Part shown: positions 24,065-32,804 of the stretch, piece after piece | Numbering within the stretch: position 1 is the stretch's first letter | How the letters are laid out: each line of letters starts with the position of its first letter | NCBI GenBank assembly: GCA_002441555.1 | Contig: DJWK01000022.1 | Coordinates: 29,270 to 93,269, forward strand | Length of the DNA: 64,000 nucleotides | Origin: Thermodesulfobacteriaceae bacterium UBA6232 | GTDB lineage: Bacteria; Desulfobacterota; Thermodesulfobacteria; Thermodesulfobacteriales; Thermodesulfobacteriaceae | Direction: 5' to 3' | Program-made: the position numbers and the translations under genes | Notes under the pieces: model-generated | Told to the model about the DNA's origin: nothing | What the model saw: only the letters and a program-made list of their open reading frames with translations | The model's database searches: none

Positions 24065-24265
24065 TTAAAATTTATCTGCAATAATTTTGGCTATATGAGA
24101 ATAATAGCCTTTAAAGAGCTCTTTAGATTTGCTTAGAGCTCTCTTACGCTTTGAACTCTTCTTTCTCAAAAGATGGCTTTTTCCGCTTTTTCTGTGCATA
24201 ATCTTTCCTGTAGCAGTAACTTTAAACCTTTTGGCTGCGCTTCTATTGGTTTTCATTTTAGGCAT
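24065..24265 (-). CDS. rpmI: 50S ribosomal protein L35
   Basis: A 66-residue basic ribosomal protein, complete ([40 protein letters not shown]). First gene of the rpmI-rplT-pheS-pheT-ihfA-merR unit, with AGAGGTGG before its ATG. The roughly 95 bases upstream must hold the promoter, but no hexamers stand out. Confidence 0.99.
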   Translation of the reverse strand: MPKMKTNRSAAKRFKVTATGKIMHRKSGKSHLLRKKSSKRKRALSKSKELFKGYYSHIAKIIADKF

Positions 24266-24359
24266 ATAATTCCACCTCTCTTAAAAATTTATTAAGTTCT
24301 GGAAATTTAATCCAAATTTCTATAAAAACAACCCCTGAGAGGAAGATTTGATTAGAATC

Positions 24360-26474
24360 TTATTTTTCGATTATGATTTTAATATTTCCTTCTTTTTTGA
24401 CTACATTTATGACTACATCCTCACCGTAATTTTTAAGATATAAATCCACTTTTCCGTCTTTGAATTTTAAATCTTTTATCCAGAGTTCTTCTATAAAATG
24501 AGGGAGTAAGGGGTGATAAAAGGAGATTTTATTATCTTCAAAGGAAAGTCCAAGGCACCCCTGAAGGAGTAAAAAGACAGCCCCTGCTGCCCAAGCTTGA
24601 GGATGGCAAGCCACAGGATAATGAGTGGGTCCTTCATTAGGCCTTCTTTTAAAACCGCAAAAAAGCTCAGGAATACGATGCAGTTTAAAGAAAGTGCTTG
24701 CTTCAAAGAGGGCTTCAAGAATTTTTAAAGTTCCATATTTAAGTCCGTAAAGAGAAAAACCGTATCCTATGATGGCATTGTCATGAGGCCAAACAGAGCC
24801 GTTATGATAGGAAAGAGGGTTATATCTTTTCTCTAAGGAAGAAAGAGTCCTTATTCCCCAGCCCGAAAATAAATGGTGTTCAAAAAAAAGACCGTAAAGT
24901 TCCTTTGCTCTTGAAAGAGGAATAGCCTTTGTAAAAAGAAGATGCCCTGCATTGCTTGTTCTAACTTTGCAAGGCCTTTTATCACCATCAAGGGCAAGGG
25001 CATAACATTTTATCTCTTCACACCAGTATTTTTCCTCAATGAGCTCCTTTATTTTATCTGCTGATTTTTCCCACTTTATAGCAAGATCTTTTTCTCCTAA
25101 TAGTCTTGCAAGCTTTGCTGCTTCCTTTTTGGCACGATAGGCATATCCCTGAATCTCAACAAGGGCAATGGGAGGTCTGGCTAAGCTTCCATCTTCATAA
25201 AAAACACTATCCTCAGAGTCTTTCCAGCCTTTATTGACAAGACCAATTTCTGAAGGCTCATATTCAATAAGCCCGTCACCGTCTATGTCTCCAAAGTTTT
25301 CCATCCATTCAACAGCCATGACAATGTTTTTCCAAATTTTTTTAATAAAATCAAGATCTCCTGTTCTTTCAAAATATTTTCCTGCAAGAATTACAAAAAG
25401 AGGAGTTGCGTCTGCACTACCGTAATATCTTGCAAAGGGGATTTCACCGATTTCAGCAAGCTCCCCTGTTCTTATTTCATGGACAATTTTTCCGGGTTGG
25501 GCATCCTGAGAGGGATTAAACTCTTTGGCTTGAGTTTCCGAAAGATAAGCAAGGGTTCCCTTAGCAAGCTGTGGATTTATCCACAAACACTCAAGGGAGG
25601 TAATAATTCCGTCCCTTCCGAATATGGTATTAAACCAGGGGACACCGGCATAGGGATAAGGGCCAAAGGGAGTATTAGAAGTAAGCATTATAATATCAGC
25701 AAAAGAGCGTTTCAGCCATTGATTGAAATGGGTATTAGAAGTATAAATTTTACAGCTCTCCTCTTCCCAATCTGCCAAATGTTTTTTTAATAAATATAAA
25801 GCTTTTGAAAAAGACAATTTAGAATAACTTTCAAGCTCTATGAGACACTTTAAGGTAATAAGAAGTTGATATTCCTCTTTTGGGACAAGATAAATTTTAA
25901 AGCTTGCACAGTCTTCACAAAGATTTTCTGGTATATGATTGAAGGAAATCTCAAAAAATCTTTTTTTACCATCAAGGCCCTCATATCCAAGCCTTAATTT
26001 ATTTTTTTCCCTTTGAGGTGGAAGCAGGCTTCCTCTTTTTTTTCTTTTAAACCCTCTTACTTCAAAAATATCAACAAAGTCACTCCCAAAGTGAAAGGAA
26101 ATAGTAAGTTCAACAGGGGATAAATGAAAATTTCTCACTACAAATTTTTCATAACAGCAGTTTTCATAAAGAAAGCGACTTCTGAAAATATGAATACTTC
26201 CCTTGGGAATAAGGAGCTTGTCTTGATGAAAAAGGTCCGGATTGGTTAAATCTGAAGTAAAAAGGGTATTGTCTTCCTTTACAGAGGCACTCAACAATAT
26301 GGGACATTTATCAAATATTTTAAATTTAAATTTAGAGAGAAAGCGAGTTCCTTTGTAATAGATACCCTCTTCTGGATTGAGTTCTACATTTATATTTCCA
26401 AAGGCATCAAAGATGGCAAAACAATCCTGGTTTTTAAGGGTATAAGTTTCAATGAAAAGGATATTTTTTTCCAT
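24360..26474 (-). CDS. Amylo-alpha-1,6-glucosidase / glycogen debranching enzyme
   Basis: A 704-residue protein with the N-terminal GDE domain (about 1-210, beta-rich, YTLKNQDCFAIFDAFGNINVELNPE) and the C-terminal (alpha/alpha)6 glucosidase domain (about 260-690). Motifs include GVPWFNTIFGRDGIITSLECLW, FARYYGSADATPLFV, DGLIEYEPSEIGLVNKGWKDSEDS and YHNGSVWPHDNAIIGYG. It removes alpha-1,6 branches from glycogen or related glucans in the cytoplasm. The glycosyltransferase remnant lies next to it, 13 bases upstream, which suggests a former glycan-metabolism pair. Confidence 0.92.
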   Translation of the reverse strand: MEKNILFIETYTLKNQDCFAIFDAFGNINVELNPEEGIYYKGTRFLSKFKFKIFDKCPILLSASVKEDNTLFTSDLTNPDLFHQDKLLIPKGSIHIFRSRFLYENCCYEKFVVRNFHLSPVELTISFHFGSDFVDIFEVRGFKRKKRGSLLPPQREKNKLRLGYEGLDGKKRFFEISFNHIPENLCEDCASFKIYLVPKEEYQLLITLKCLIELESYSKLSFSKALYLLKKHLADWEEESCKIYTSNTHFNQWLKRSFADIIMLTSNTPFGPYPYAGVPWFNTIFGRDGIITSLECLWINPQLAKGTLAYLSETQAKEFNPSQDAQPGKIVHEIRTGELAEIGEIPFARYYGSADATPLFVILAGKYFERTGDLDFIKKIWKNIVMAVEWMENFGDIDGDGLIEYEPSEIGLVNKGWKDSEDSVFYEDGSLARPPIALVEIQGYAYRAKKEAAKLARLLGEKDLAIKWEKSADKIKELIEEKYWCEEIKCYALALDGDKRPCKVRTSNAGHLLFTKAIPLSRAKELYGLFFEHHLFSGWGIRTLSSLEKRYNPLSYHNGSVWPHDNAIIGYGFSLYGLKYGTLKILEALFEASTFFKLHRIPELFCGFKRRPNEGPTHYPVACHPQAWAAGAVFLLLQGCLGLSFEDNKISFYHPLLPHFIEELWIKDLKFKDGKVDLYLKNYGEDVVINVVKKEGNIKIIIEK

Positions 26475-26487
26475 TGAAGAGGTCTTT

Positions 26488-27384
26488 TTAGGCAGCTTTA
26501 AGAAGGAAGGTCTCTTTGCTTAGCTCTTGATAAATCTTTACATATTCCTCAGCCATTCTCCTTGCGGTAAACCTTCTCTCAAAAACCTTTCTACAATAGG
26601 CTCTATCAAGATCTTTAACCTTATCCAAGGCTTCTAAGGCTTCCTCAATGCTTTCCACTATGAAGCCCGTTTTCCCGTGTTCAATTATTTCAGGTACAGA
26701 ACCGCAATTCCAAGCAATAACAGGAGTTCCACAAGCCATGGCCTCAATCATAACTAATCCAAAGGGTTCCGGCCAGTCAATAGGGAAGAGAAGAGCATAG
26801 GCCTTTCCAAGAAATTCGTTTTTCTCTTTATCACTAATTTCACCAATATACTCTACCCAAGGGCTTTTCAAAAGAGGTTTAATTACCTCTTTAAAATATA
26901 CCTCATCTGCTTTGTCCACTTTAGCAGCAATAAAAAGCTTCATACCAAATTTTTCGGCAATTTCAATAGCCCTGTCAGGCCTTTTTTCAGGAGAGATCCT
27001 TCCTAAGAAAGCCAGATATTCCCCTTTTGAAGGATAAAATTTGTAAAGATTTTCAGGGAGCCCATGATAAACGTTTGCTCTATAGTTGAGAAAAGGAAGG
27101 GGTTTTCTCTGAGAATATGAAATGGATACAAAGGGATAAGTCTTAAATTTTTCAAAAAAAGGAACATATTCAGGAAGATCAAGTCTTCCGTGAAGGGTGG
27201 TTATAAAGGGAAAATTCATCCTGCTTACCAGGGGCAGATGAAGATATTCAATGTGGAAGTGAATAATATCAAAAAGTTCTGCCCTTTTTATTACCTCCTC
27301 AAGCATATATAAATGCCAGACTAAAGAATCTCTGCAGGATTTATCAAGACGCAAAGCCCTTGGGCAAATAGGGATGAGTTTTGC
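26488..27384 (-). pseudogene. Family 4 glycosyltransferase lacking its N-terminal region
   Basis: The readable part (about 288 residues from a TTG at 27354) has the GT4 C-terminal domain: FLGRISPEKRPDRAIEIAEK, DWPEPFGLVMIEAMACGTPVIAWNCGSVPEIIEHGKTGFIV with the E-x7-E motif. Homology extends upstream in frame to 27384 as AKLIPICPRALRLD, which in relatives follows the first Rossmann half. An in-frame TAA then occurs about four codons further upstream, and the G-loop segment expected at the start (YGGTERVV in relatives) is not found in any frame. The 5' end appears deleted and replaced by the divergent promoter region of the aminopeptidase gene. A shortened functional protein cannot be excluded. 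Confidence 0.65.
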
Positions 27385-27473
27385 ATTGAAATTTTATTCA
27401 AAAATAAGTAAAACCTTCGGATTTTCAAGAAAGGCAAAAACAAAGGAAAATTAATCTTTGGAAATTTAAGCTT

Positions 27474-27502
27474 TTGCAGTAAAATTTTATAAATTTTAGA
27501 AT
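27474..27502 (+). promoter_or_regulatory. Possible promoter of the aminopeptidase unit
   Basis: TTGCAG (27474-27479), 17-bp spacer, TAGAAT (27497-27502), 19 bases before the ATG, with AGGAGG in between. Weak -35; position is right. Confidence 0.4.
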
Positions 27503-27521
27503 CCTGCTTAGGAGGTTTAGT

Positions 27522-28883
27522 ATGGAACATGTTTTTGAGAAATTAAAGGAAGAGGAAAAAAAGGAGCTTGAGGAATTCTCCAGGGATTATGTAGATTTTC
27601 TTTCTGAGGTCAAGACTGAAAGAGAAAGTGTTGAATTTTTTAAGGAAAAACTTACGGCCTCTAATTTTAAAGAGGAAGACCCTGACAGGGGATATTTTAT
27701 ATACAGGAACAAATTTCTTGCCTGCTGGAAAAAAGGAAAGAAGCCAATCTCTGAAGGTTTAAAGATTATTGTGAGCCACATTGACACCCCAAGACTTGAT
27801 TTAAAGCTTCATCCCCTTTTCGAAAAGATGGAGCTTGTTTTTTTAAAAACCCATTATTACGGAGGGATTAAGAAATACCATTGGGTGGCCATGCCTCTTT
27901 CTTTGCATGGAGTGGTAGTGAAAAAAGACGGTTCTCTTGTAAAAATTGTTCTTGGAGAAAAAGAGGATGAACCCCTTTTTACTATTTGCGACCTTCTTCC
28001 TCATCTTGCTCGAAAAAAACAGGAAGAAAAAAAACTTTCTGAAGCCATTCCTGCAGAAAATTTGAATATTCTTGCAGGAGGAATTCCCCTTGAAAGGGAT
28101 AAAAAGGGAAAAAAGGAGAAAGAAGAAAGGGTTAAAAAAAGAATTTTAAAATTACTTGAGGAGAAATATGGGATTACAGAAGAAGACTTTTCTTCAGCTG
28201 AAATATTTGCCGTTCCAGCTGGAAAAGCAAGATTCGTGGGCTTTGATTCAGCCTTTATAGGAGGATATGGGCAGGATGATAGAATCTGTGCTTATACCAG
28301 TTTCAGAGCCCTTCTTGATATAGATAAACCTCTTTACACAGTTTTGGTCTTATTTATGGATAGAGAAGAAATTGGCTCCGAGGGAAATACCAGTGCCAAA
28401 AGCAGAATTTTTGAGAGTTTAATTTACAATCTTATCAAAAAGAATGGGCTTAATCCAACTCCTGATAATTTCTTTGAAGTAATGAGCAAAACCATGGCCC
28501 TTTCTGCAGATGTCACAGCAGGTATTGATCCCAATTATCTTGAGGTTCACGATGAAATTAATGATGCCAAAGTAGGCTACGGCGTAGTTATAAGCCGATA
28601 CACGGGGCACGGAGGAAAATACCTTGCCAATGAGGCACATGCTGAATATGTAAGTTATTTGAGAAATCTTTTTGATAAACATGGAGTTATCTATCAGGTT
28701 GCCTCTATGGGAAAGGTGGATGAAGGAGGTGGTGGCACTGTTTCTAAATATTTTGCCTCCTATGGGATGGATATCGTAGATATAGGTCCTCCCCTGCTTT
28801 CCATGCATTCTCCCTTTGAAGTGGTTCATAAGGCTGACCTTTATATGACCTATAGGGCCTTTAAAAGCTTTTTAAAGGACTAA
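27522..28883 (+). CDS. M18-family metalloaminopeptidase
   Basis: A 453-residue cytoplasmic zinc aminopeptidase of the aspartyl/aminopeptidase I family. Metal-binding and catalytic segments are seen: SHIDTPRLDLK, GGYGQDDRICAYTSF, MDREEIGSEGNTSAK, SADVTAGIDPN and LSMHSPFEVVHKADLY. Length is typical of M18. It probably cleaves N-terminal acidic or hydrophobic residues from peptides in protein turnover. It heads a plus-strand unit of five genes with gaps of 0-6 bases. Confidence 0.93.
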   Translation: MEHVFEKLKEEEKKELEEFSRDYVDFLSEVKTERESVEFFKEKLTASNFKEEDPDRGYFIYRNKFLACWKKGKKPISEGLKIIVSHIDTPRLDLKLHPLFEKMELVFLKTHYYGGIKKYHWVAMPLSLHGVVVKKDGSLVKIVLGEKEDEPLFTICDLLPHLARKKQEEKKLSEAIPAENLNILAGGIPLERDKKGKKEKEERVKKRILKLLEEKYGITEEDFSSAEIFAVPAGKARFVGFDSAFIGGYGQDDRICAYTSFRALLDIDKPLYTVLVLFMDREEIGSEGNTSAKSRIFESLIYNLIKKNGLNPTPDNFFEVMSKTMALSADVTAGIDPNYLEVHDEINDAKVGYGVVISRYTGHGGKYLANEAHAEYVSYLRNLFDKHGVIYQVASMGKVDEGGGGTVSKYFASYGMDIVDIGPPLLSMHSPFEVVHKADLYMTYRAFKSFLKD

Positions 28884-28889
28884 CCGTTA

Positions 28890-29654
28890 ATGCCTTTAAA
28901 AAAGGAAGATTATTTAGTTCTCTTTTGTGATGGAAAGCGGTACCTTGTAAGTCTTAAAGAGGGTTTTTTTCACACCCATAAAGGAGTTATAAAACTTTCA
29001 GAGCTTGAGGGTAAAGAATACGGTGATTGTGTTTTCTCCTCAAAGGGAGAAAAATTCCATCTTCTAAAACCCACTCTTTTTGATTTTTTAATGAAACTTA
29101 GAAGAGAGACCCAGATTATCTATCCCAAGGATATAGGATTTATCCTTGTTAAACTTGGAATTTCTGAGGGAATGAAGGTTCTTGAGTGCGGATGTGGATC
29201 TGGAGCTTTAACCACTGCCCTTGCCTTTTTTGTAGGAGAAAAGGGGAAGGTATTTTCTTACGAAAAGGAAGAAAAATTTATTGAAGTTGCCAGAGAAAAT
29301 TTAAAACGCTTAAATCTTGAAGGAAGGGTGATTTTTAAACATAAGGAGGTTCTTGAGACCTTTGAGGAAGAGGAAGTTGATGCCCTTTTTCTTGATGTAA
29401 AGGAACCCTGGAAGCTTATTCCTGGAGCTTACCAATCTTTAAAAGGGGGGCATCCGCTTGGGGTTCTTGTACCCACAACTAACCAGGTTTCTATGGTTCT
29501 TAAGGCCTTGGAAGAATACCCCTTTGTTGATATTGAAGTTCTTGAAATTCTCTTAAGACCATACAAAACCAATCCTGAACGCCTTCGTCCAGAAGATACC
29601 ATGATTGCTCATACTGGTTATTTAATCTTTGCTAAAAAAGTTTTGGAAAAATAA
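28890..29654 (+). CDS. trmI: TrmI-type tRNA (adenine-N1)-methyltransferase
   Basis: A 254-residue SAM-dependent enzyme predicted to make m1A58 (or m1A57/58) in the T loop of tRNA, a modification important for heat stability. The N-terminal beta domain is followed by Rossmann motifs (GMKVLECGCGSGALTTALAFFVG, GKVFSYEKEEKFIEVARENL, VDALFLDVKEPWKLI). The C-terminus has the family RLRPEDTMIAHTGYLIFAKK. Its stop overlaps the next ATG. Confidence 0.93.
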   Translation: MPLKKEDYLVLFCDGKRYLVSLKEGFFHTHKGVIKLSELEGKEYGDCVFSSKGEKFHLLKPTLFDFLMKLRRETQIIYPKDIGFILVKLGISEGMKVLECGCGSGALTTALAFFVGEKGKVFSYEKEEKFIEVARENLKRLNLEGRVIFKHKEVLETFEEEEVDALFLDVKEPWKLIPGAYQSLKGGHPLGVLVPTTNQVSMVLKALEEYPFVDIEVLEILLRPYKTNPERLRPEDTMIAHTGYLIFAKKVLEK

Positions 29655-30844
29655 TGGCTGTTTATTTTCAATATATAGAAATTGAACCCTTTGCTCCAGA
29701 AAAAGAAAAAAGACTCAGAAGTCTTATAAATAGGGCTTTTAAAATTTTAGGGAGACCCTCCAAAGGTTTAACCTTGATTTTTACCGATAATAAAACCATA
29801 TCACTTTATAATACTAAATATTTGAAGAGGCCCTATCCCACCAATGTAATTGCCTTTCCTTCCTCAGAGAAAAATTATCTTGGTGATATAATGATTTCTT
29901 TAGAAAAAGCCAGTGAAGAGGCAACTCTTTATGGAGTTAATCACGAGAAGTATCTTTTAATTCTCATTTTTCATGGTTTTTTACATCTTTATGGCTATGA
30001 CCATGAAAAGGGCCTTTATAGCCCCTGGCTTATGCTTAAAAATGAAATAAAATTAGCAAAAGCCTTAGGTTATGGAGAGAATGAGGTAATGAATTTTTTA
30101 AAAAGGAGGGAGTATATGCCAGCCAAACTTGCTGTAAATGTTGACCATGTAGCCACAGTAAGAGAAGCAAGAAAAACTTATTATCCCGATCCTGTTCATG
30201 CCGCCGTTCTTGCAGAACTTGGAGGTGCAGATGGCATTGTGGTCCACTTAAGACTTGATAGAAGACACATTAAAGAAAGGGATGTAAGAATCATAAGAGA
30301 AATTATTAAAACTAAACTTATTCTTGAGATGGCTATTGATAAGGATTTAATTAAATTTGCTAAAGAGGTTAAACCCTATCAGGTAACCCTTGTTCCTGAA
30401 AGGGTTGAGGAGGTTACCACCGAGGGTGGTATGGAACTTGAAGGGAGGGTAGAGGAAGTAAAAAAGGTGGTAAAGGAGTTAAATAAAGTAGGTATAAAGG
30501 TTAGTCTTTTTGTGAATCCCGATGAGAAGACCTTAGAGCTTGCCAAAAAAACAGGAGCTCAAATTGTTGAGCTTCATACCGGAATGTATGCAGATGCTGA
30601 AGAGGAAGAAAAGAAATGGCAAGAATTTGAGAGGCTTGAAAGGGCTGCTCATCTTGCTAAGGAGCTCGGCTTTATTGTGCACGCCGGTCATGGTTTAAAT
30701 TACGAAAATATCGGGCCTGTTGCAGCTATCCCTGAAATTGAAGAATTCAGCATAGGTCATAGTATTGTTTCAAGGGCCATTATGATAGGGATGAAAGAGG
30801 CGGTAAAGGAAATGAAAGAACTTATTTTAAGGGCAAGGGGTTAA
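29654..30844 (+). CDS. ybeY-pdxJ: In-frame fusion of YbeY endoribonuclease and PdxJ pyridoxine-phosphate synthase
   Basis: One uninterrupted 396-codon frame. Residues 1-154 are YbeY, the single-strand endoribonuclease for 16S rRNA maturation, with the zinc motif LIFHGFLHLYGYDHEKG. Residues 155-396 are a complete PdxJ, which condenses DXP and aminoacetone phosphate to pyridoxine 5'-phosphate, with LAVNVDHVATVREARKTYYPDP, HLRLDRRHI and GHSIVSRAI. The junction codons themselves form AAAAGGAGGGAG five bases before the ATG at 30116. PdxJ can therefore probably also be made alone by internal initiation. The fusion most simply arose by loss of the ybeY stop codon. A sequencing indel is unlikely because both halves share one frame. 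Confidence 0.9.
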   Translation: MAVYFQYIEIEPFAPEKEKRLRSLINRAFKILGRPSKGLTLIFTDNKTISLYNTKYLKRPYPTNVIAFPSSEKNYLGDIMISLEKASEEATLYGVNHEKYLLILIFHGFLHLYGYDHEKGLYSPWLMLKNEIKLAKALGYGENEVMNFLKRREYMPAKLAVNVDHVATVREARKTYYPDPVHAAVLAELGGADGIVVHLRLDRRHIKERDVRIIREIIKTKLILEMAIDKDLIKFAKEVKPYQVTLVPERVEEVTTEGGMELEGRVEEVKKVVKELNKVGIKVSLFVNPDEKTLELAKKTGAQIVELHTGMYADAEEEEKKWQEFERLERAAHLAKELGFIVHAGHGLNYENIGPVAAIPEIEEFSIGHSIVSRAIMIGMKEAVKEMKELILRARG

Positions 30845-30846
30845 GA

Positions 30847-31491
30847 ATGAAAGTAGAAACCTTAATAGTTGGGCCTCTTCAGGTTTGCTGTTACATTGTC
30901 TATGATGAAGAAACCTTTGAAGGATTGATAATTGATCCAGGCGATAATGATCCCAGGATAACGAAAACAGTTGAAAAACTCGGTTTAAAACCGAAATATA
31001 TTCTTGGAACCCACGGTCATCCTGATCACATCCTCGGAGCTGATTATCTGAGAAAGACTTTTAAAATTCCCTTTTTGCTTCACAGGGATGATGAAAAGTT
31101 TTTTAGAGACCCTCAAAATTTTATTACCTTTAAAATTTGGGGCTTTCCAGAAAATCCAAAGGCTGATGCTGTTTTTGAGGATGGTGCAGTTTTAAATTTT
31201 GGAAAATCCTATTTAAGGGTGATTCATACCCCTGGGCATTCTCCTGGCTCTGTTTGTTTTTATAATGATAAAGAAGGAATAATTTTTACAGGAGATACCC
31301 TTTTTGTTGAGGGAATAGGAAGGGCTGACTTGCCAGGAGGTTCATACAAGATTTTAATGAGGTCCATTCAAGAGAAACTTCTCACTTTGCCAGAGGAAAC
31401 TATTATTTATCCGGGACATGACTATGGCCCTAAACCTATCTCTACCATTGGACACGAAAAAAGATTTAATCCCTTTCTGAATGAAGATTAG
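30847..31491 (+). CDS. Metallo-beta-lactamase-fold hydrolase (glyoxalase II-like)
   Basis: A 214-residue protein with the full metal site: H-x-H-x-D-H in GTHGHPDHILG, His in VIHTPGHSPGSVCFY, Asp in IFTGDTLFVEGIGRADLPGG, and His in IIYPGHDYGP. This resembles the short glyoxalase II-like/YcbL group that hydrolyses thioesters. The substrate is unknown. Last gene of the plus-strand unit; its stop overlaps the convergent ugd stop by 4 bases. Confidence 0.9.
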   Translation: MKVETLIVGPLQVCCYIVYDEETFEGLIIDPGDNDPRITKTVEKLGLKPKYILGTHGHPDHILGADYLRKTFKIPFLLHRDDEKFFRDPQNFITFKIWGFPENPKADAVFEDGAVLNFGKSYLRVIHTPGHSPGSVCFYNDKEGIIFTGDTLFVEGIGRADLPGGSYKILMRSIQEKLLTLPEETIIYPGHDYGPKPISTIGHEKRFNPFLNED

Positions 31492-32795
31492 GATCTTCCT
31501 ATACCTGAATAACTGAAACCGAGCTTTTTCACCACTTCTGGTTCATAAATATTTCTCATGTCAATAAGAACGGGTGTTTTCATTAATTTTTTAATTTTTC
31601 CAAGGTCAAGAAAACGAAACTCATTCCATTCAGTAAGGATAACCATAGCATGAGTATCCTTTACGGCATCTTCAGGTGAGGAGGCGTATTCAATGGGAAG
31701 ATTTTTAGCTGCTTTTTTAAATTCTTCCATAGCCACAGGGTCATAGGCCTTAACTTTGGCTCCCTTTTCAAGAAGAACGGGAATTACTGTTAGGGCAGGA
31801 CTTTCCCTTACATCACTGGTATTGGGTTTAAAGGAAAGCCCAAGAATGGCAATGCTTTTGTTTTTTAAATCTCCAAGAAAGGCCTCAAGCTTGGAGATAA
31901 CCCTGAGTTTTTGTTTTTCATTTACCTCAATCACCGCTTCAAGAATTTTAAAGGGAGAACTAAGCTGTTTCCCCTGATTAATGAGGGCTTTAACATCCTT
32001 AGGAAAACAGGAGCCACCAAAACCAGGCCCTGGATTTAGAAATTTGGGGCCGATCCTTGGATCAAGCCCCATCCCCTTGGCAACCACTGTTACATCCGCT
32101 CCTACTTTTTCACAGAAATTGGCAATTTCGTTAATAAAAGAAATTTTGGTAGCAAGAAAGGCATTGGAGGCATATTTAATCAGTTCAGCTGTTTCAAGAT
32201 TGGTGATAATAAAAGGGGTTTCTGCAAGATAGAGAGGCCGATAGATATCCTTTATGATGGCAATGGCATAGGCGCTTTCCCCTCCAATAATGACTCTGTC
32301 GGGATGCATAAAATCTTCAACGGCATTTCCCTCTCTTAAAAATTCGGGATTTGATATAACATCCACCGAGGCATCTACTTTTTTATTTTTGTCGATGAGC
32401 TCCTTTATCCAGCGATTTGTTCCTACAGGAACGGTGCTTTTTGTCACAATTACTTTGTAATCATCAATTGTTTCAGCAAGTTTAAGAGCAACATCCCTAA
32501 TCTGCGAAAGATCAGCAGAACCATCAGGAAGAGGAGGAGTACCCACACAGATAAAGATAACCAGAGAGTTTTTAACAGCCTTGGCAAAGTCTGTGGTAAA
32601 ATCAAGTCTTCCGGCCTTAAGATTTCTTTTAACTAACTCGTCTAAGCCCGGTTCGTAAAAGGGGATTTGTCCCTTCTTGAGTTTTTTGATTTTTTCTTCA
32701 TCAATATCTACACAGGTAACCTTCATTCCAAAATCAGCAAGGCCTGCCCCAGAAACCAGGCCTACATAACCAGTACCAATTACTGCAATGTGCAT
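31488..32795 (-). CDS. ugd: UDP-glucose 6-dehydrogenase
   Basis: A 435-residue NAD-dependent enzyme that oxidises UDP-glucose to UDP-glucuronate for surface polysaccharide. It has the Rossmann motif IGTGYVGLVSGAGLADFG, the central VKSTVPVGT-type segment (IVTKSTVPVGTNRW), the catalytic Cys in GPGFGGSCFPKDVKAL, and the C-terminal NTSDVRESPA substrate motif. Full length. It follows the DD-carboxypeptidase gene after 9 bases on the same strand. Confidence 0.97.
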   Translation of the reverse strand: MHIAVIGTGYVGLVSGAGLADFGMKVTCVDIDEEKIKKLKKGQIPFYEPGLDELVKRNLKAGRLDFTTDFAKAVKNSLVIFICVGTPPLPDGSADLSQIRDVALKLAETIDDYKVIVTKSTVPVGTNRWIKELIDKNKKVDASVDVISNPEFLREGNAVEDFMHPDRVIIGGESAYAIAIIKDIYRPLYLAETPFIITNLETAELIKYASNAFLATKISFINEIANFCEKVGADVTVVAKGMGLDPRIGPKFLNPGPGFGGSCFPKDVKALINQGKQLSSPFKILEAVIEVNEKQKLRVISKLEAFLGDLKNKSIAILGLSFKPNTSDVRESPALTVIPVLLEKGAKVKAYDPVAMEEFKKAAKNLPIEYASSPEDAVKDTHAMVILTEWNEFRFLDLGKIKKLMKTPVLIDMRNIYEPEVVKKLGFSYSGIGRS

Positions 32796-32804
32796 AGACT
32801 TAAC

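Noticed and set aside
24266..24359. Possible terminator or L20 leader structure before rpmI
   Set aside because: CCTCTCAGGGG does not form a convincing stem, and no L20-binding mimic could be recognised by eye.
27321..27530. A 69-codon minus-strand frame covering the upstream side of the glycosyltransferase remnant
   Set aside because: It starts inside the aminopeptidase gene start, has no signs of a glycosyltransferase N-terminus, and ends in the other frame shortly after the remnant begins.
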